DNA from: an uncultured Spirochaetaceae bacterium
GTDB lineage: Bacteria > Spirochaetota > Spirochaetia > Treponematales > Treponemataceae
Direction: 5' to 3'
DNA length: 7,333 bases
Assembly (NCBI GenBank): GCA_902797925.1
Contig: CADBUT010000136.1
Span: 1 to 7,333 of the forward strand
The notes under the pieces are model-generated. The model was not told where the DNA came from, made no database searches, and worked only from the letters and a program-made list of their open reading frames with translations. Below, piece by piece: positions 5,253-7,333 of this stretch. The first letter of the stretch is position 1. Every line of letters starts with the position of its first letter. The position numbers and the translations under genes were made by a program.

Positions 5253-6378
5253 TCAGGCTGAAAAAAAGCAGTTTTTAAAGATTCCGCTTGTGCAGTCGGT
5301 GCTTACGTCTTTGTTCTGCATTTTTGCAGGGCTTTTAATCGGTTTTATCGTTCTTTTGATAATCAACCCGAACGAAGCAGGAAAAGCCATAAGCGTAATC
5401 ATAAAGAACTATTTCTGGTATTCAAAGGCGGCAATGACAAAGCGCGCTCTGGGCACAACGCTTGTAAAGACTGCGCCGCTTCTGATGTGCTCTCTTTCGG
5501 TTTTGTTCGCTTACAAGACAGGGCTTTTCAATATCGGGGCTGCCGGGCAATATGTTGCCGGTGCAGGCGTCGCAATGTACTTTGCACTGAAGCTTGGTGC
5601 GCCGTGGTATGTGTGCCTTGCCATGGCGGTGCTTGCCGGTGCTGTTCTTGGCTCAATTTCGGGCTTTTTAAAGGCAAAGTGTAACGTGAATGAGGTAATC
5701 TCTTGCATAATGCTCAACTGGATTTCGCTTTATTGCGTGAACATGCTGCTTTCTCCGGTTAAAGAGCCGACAAGCCCGCATGTTGTTGCGCTTTTGAACA
5801 CCAACCCGAAAGGCGCGCTGCCGACGCTCGGCTTGGGCAAACTTTTCGGCAAAAACAAATACGTTACGGTTGCAATTTTTCTTGCCGTGATTATGGCAGT
5901 GATAATTTGGATTTTGCTCGACAAGACAAAATTCGGCTATGAGCTGAAAGCCACCGGCTTGAATAAGCACGCCGCCAAATATTGCGGCATGAACGAAAAC
6001 CGCAACATCATCGTAACGATGGCGATTGCGGGCGGCCTTGCCGGAATGGGTGCGGCTTTTTATTATTTGAGCGGCTTCGAGCAGTGGTCTTGCTCAAGTA
6101 CAAACTTGCCTGCGATGGGCTTTAACGGAATTGCGGCGGCGTTTTTGGGCGGTCTTCACCCGATTGGTGCGATTTTTTCGTCTTATTTTATTCAGCATAT
6201 AACAGACGGCGGAACGCTCATCAACAAATCAGTTTATTCTTCGCAGATTTCAGACTTGATTTCTTCAATAATCATTTATCTTTGCGGTTTTGTGCTTTTC
6301 TTGAAGATGGTGCTCAACAATATTCTGGCTAAAAAAGAAAAAGAAACCGCGAACGCAAATGCGGGCGACACTGAATAG
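5245..6378 (+). CDS. ABC importer inner-membrane permease 1 (BPD_transp_2 family, nucleoside-type)
   Basis: The 377-residue protein has a short charged N-terminus and about nine or ten hydrophobic segments, among them residues 18-40, 75-90, 98-117, 119-142, 148-169, 207-226, 255-275 and 335-358. Family motifs are FNIGAAGQ (95-102), the coupling-type stretch NEVISCIMLNWI (149-160), GYELKATGLN (231-240) and AIAGGLAGMGAA (260-271). These resemble B. subtilis YufP/NupP and the larger permease of Bmp-linked importers. It should pair with the second permease to form the translocation pore, with the double ATPase bound on the cytoplasmic side. The start codon overlaps the ATPase stop by 8 bases, which implies translational coupling. 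The C-terminal tail (363-377) is charged and likely cytoplasmic. Nothing is missing or broken. Confidence 0.94.
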   Translation: MNNQAEKKQFLKIPLVQSVLTSLFCIFAGLLIGFIVLLIINPNEAGKAISVIIKNYFWYSKAAMTKRALGTTLVKTAPLLMCSLSVLFAYKTGLFNIGAAGQYVAGAGVAMYFALKLGAPWYVCLAMAVLAGAVLGSISGFLKAKCNVNEVISCIMLNWISLYCVNMLLSPVKEPTSPHVVALLNTNPKGALPTLGLGKLFGKNKYVTVAIFLAVIMAVIIWILLDKTKFGYELKATGLNKHAAKYCGMNENRNIIVTMAIAGGLAGMGAAFYYLSGFEQWSCSSTNLPAMGFNGIAAAFLGGLHPIGAIFSSYFIQHITDGGTLINKSVYSSQISDLISSIIIYLCGFVLFLKMVLNNILAKKEKETANANAGDTE

Positions 6379-6382
6379 GAGA
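6377..6382 (+). promoter_or_regulatory. Ribosome binding site of the second permease, overlapping a stop codon
   Basis: AGGAGA shares two bases with the TAG stop of permease 1 (6376-6378) and lies five bases before the ATG at 6388. The arrangement favours coupled translation of the two permeases. Confidence 0.8.
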
Positions 6383-6387
6383 TTTTT

Positions 6388-7326
6388 ATGCTTTTGATAC
6401 AATATACATTGATTTTTGCGGCCGTGCTTCTGCTTGTTGCGTTGGGCGGCTGTTTCAGCGAACATTCGGGAATTATCAACATCGGACTTGAAGGAATCAT
6501 GGTCATTGGTGCGCTGGGCGGTGCTTTGGCGATGAACATGCTCAGCCCTTCAACGCCTTATCCGGTGATTATACTTACAGTGCTTCTGGTGAGCATTTTG
6601 TCGGGCATGATTTATTCGCTGATGCTTGCGGTTGCGTCGATTAAGTTTAGCGCAGACCAGACGCTGGTCGGCACGGCGATGAACTTGCTCGGCACGGCTG
6701 TTGCAACAGTTGTTGTGCGCGCAATAAACATGAGCCGCAACCCCGACGACGTTTCTTCAACAGTAAAGTACATTGACCAGAAGAACGCGCTTATAATTCA
6801 CATTGGCAGCTACGAATTCAACTGGTTCATCGTAATTTCGGTGATTGCGCTCGTTGCGGCTTATCTTGCGCTTTATAAGACGAAATTCGGCTTGCGGCTC
6901 ATCGCTTGCGGCGAACACCCGCAGGCCGCAGATTCTGTGGGCATAAACGTTTACAAGATGCGCTACGCCGGTGTGCTGATTTCCGGGGCGCTCGGCGGCT
7001 TGGGCGGTACAGCTTATATTACCGCCGGTGTAAGCCAGTGGAAGTTTGAAAACGGCGTGGCGGGCTTCGGCTTTCTTGCGCTTGCCGTTATGATTTTCGG
7101 CCAGTGGAAGCCTACACGGATTGCGCTTGCGGCGTTGCTTTTCGGCTTCTTCCGTGCGCTTTCAAATGTCTACACCGGCTACGATGTGCTTAAAGCCTTG
7201 AATTTGCCGGGCACAGTCTATAATATGCTTCCGTATATTATTTCGCTTATCGTGCTTGCGTTTACGTCAAAGCATTCAAAAGCACCGAAAGCCGAAGGCA
7301 TTCCGTATGACAAAGGAATGCGCTGA
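6388..7326 (+). CDS. ABC importer inner-membrane permease 2 (BPD_transp_2 family, nucleoside-type)
   Basis: The 312-residue protein has about eight or nine hydrophobic segments (for example 4-22, 28-50, 58-82, 92-112, 145-163, 193-213, 225-238, 245-260 and 278-293). Its motifs match the smaller permease of Bmp-linked importers such as YufQ/NupQ: INIGLEGIM (30-38), GEHPQAADSVGINVYKMRY (175-193), SGALGGLGGTAY (199-210) and GFGFLALAVMIFGQWKP (226-242). The C-terminus PYDKGMR is also typical. It forms the heteromeric pore with permease 1. Only nine bases separate the genes, so they share a transcript. The TGA stop is followed in frame by TAA. The window ends seven bases later, so whether the operon continues cannot be seen. 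Confidence 0.95.
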   Translation: MLLIQYTLIFAAVLLLVALGGCFSEHSGIINIGLEGIMVIGALGGALAMNMLSPSTPYPVIILTVLLVSILSGMIYSLMLAVASIKFSADQTLVGTAMNLLGTAVATVVVRAINMSRNPDDVSSTVKYIDQKNALIIHIGSYEFNWFIVISVIALVAAYLALYKTKFGLRLIACGEHPQAADSVGINVYKMRYAGVLISGALGGLGGTAYITAGVSQWKFENGVAGFGFLALAVMIFGQWKPTRIALAALLFGFFRALSNVYTGYDVLKALNLPGTVYNMLPYIISLIVLAFTSKHSKAPKAEGIPYDKGMR

Positions 7327-7333
7327 TAAACTA

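Overview
The window looks like a chromosomal segment of a spirochete, most likely Treponema or a close relative. All five complete genes are on the + strand. The organism guess rests on a Bmp/PnrA-type lipoprotein with a loose spirochete-style lipobox (FISC) next to a nucleoside-type ABC importer, and on general protein character. It is an inference that was not tested by database search.

Layout. Bases 1-68 may hold the last codons of an upstream gene (weak). A six-helix rhomboid-family membrane protein follows (131-790), whose usual oxyanion residues are replaced. Next is a PepT-type tripeptidase (857-2128) with all expected catalytic and metal-binding residues; its promoter-like sequence predicts a leaderless or nearly leaderless mRNA. 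A strong consensus promoter (2177-2205) then drives a Bmp/PnrA-family substrate-binding lipoprotein (2229-3488) with a separate, expression-optimised codon style. After a 210-base non-coding region come the transporter genes: a double-NBD ATPase (3699-5252), a first permease (5245-6378, overlapping the ATPase gene by 8 bases) and a second permease (6388-7326). These three are tightly coupled and clearly form one transcription unit.

How the genes work together. The lipoprotein, ATPase and two permeases form a complete importer of the type that takes up purine nucleosides (PnrABCDE of T. pallidum, BmpA/NupOPQ-like systems). A related spirochete system takes up riboflavin (RfuABCD), so the exact substrate is not settled from sequence. 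The peptidase and rhomboid protein are neighbours without an obvious functional tie beyond nutrient scavenging for the peptidase.

Most interesting region. The non-coding stretch 3489-3698 separates the binding protein from the rest of its transporter. It contains a strong intrinsic terminator with a near-consensus promoter nested inside it (the -10 TATAAT lies in the hairpin loop). Downstream is a second large hairpin (about 20 bp including wobbles) built from two copies of the perfect palindrome TTCAGCTGAA, spaced exactly 40 bp centre to centre. This probably lets the cell make far more binding protein than membrane complex and may carry an operator or RNA-level control. I see no CRISPR array, mobile element, tRNA, rRNA or recognisable known riboswitch. 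The protein-coding content is ordinary; no wholly new system is evident.
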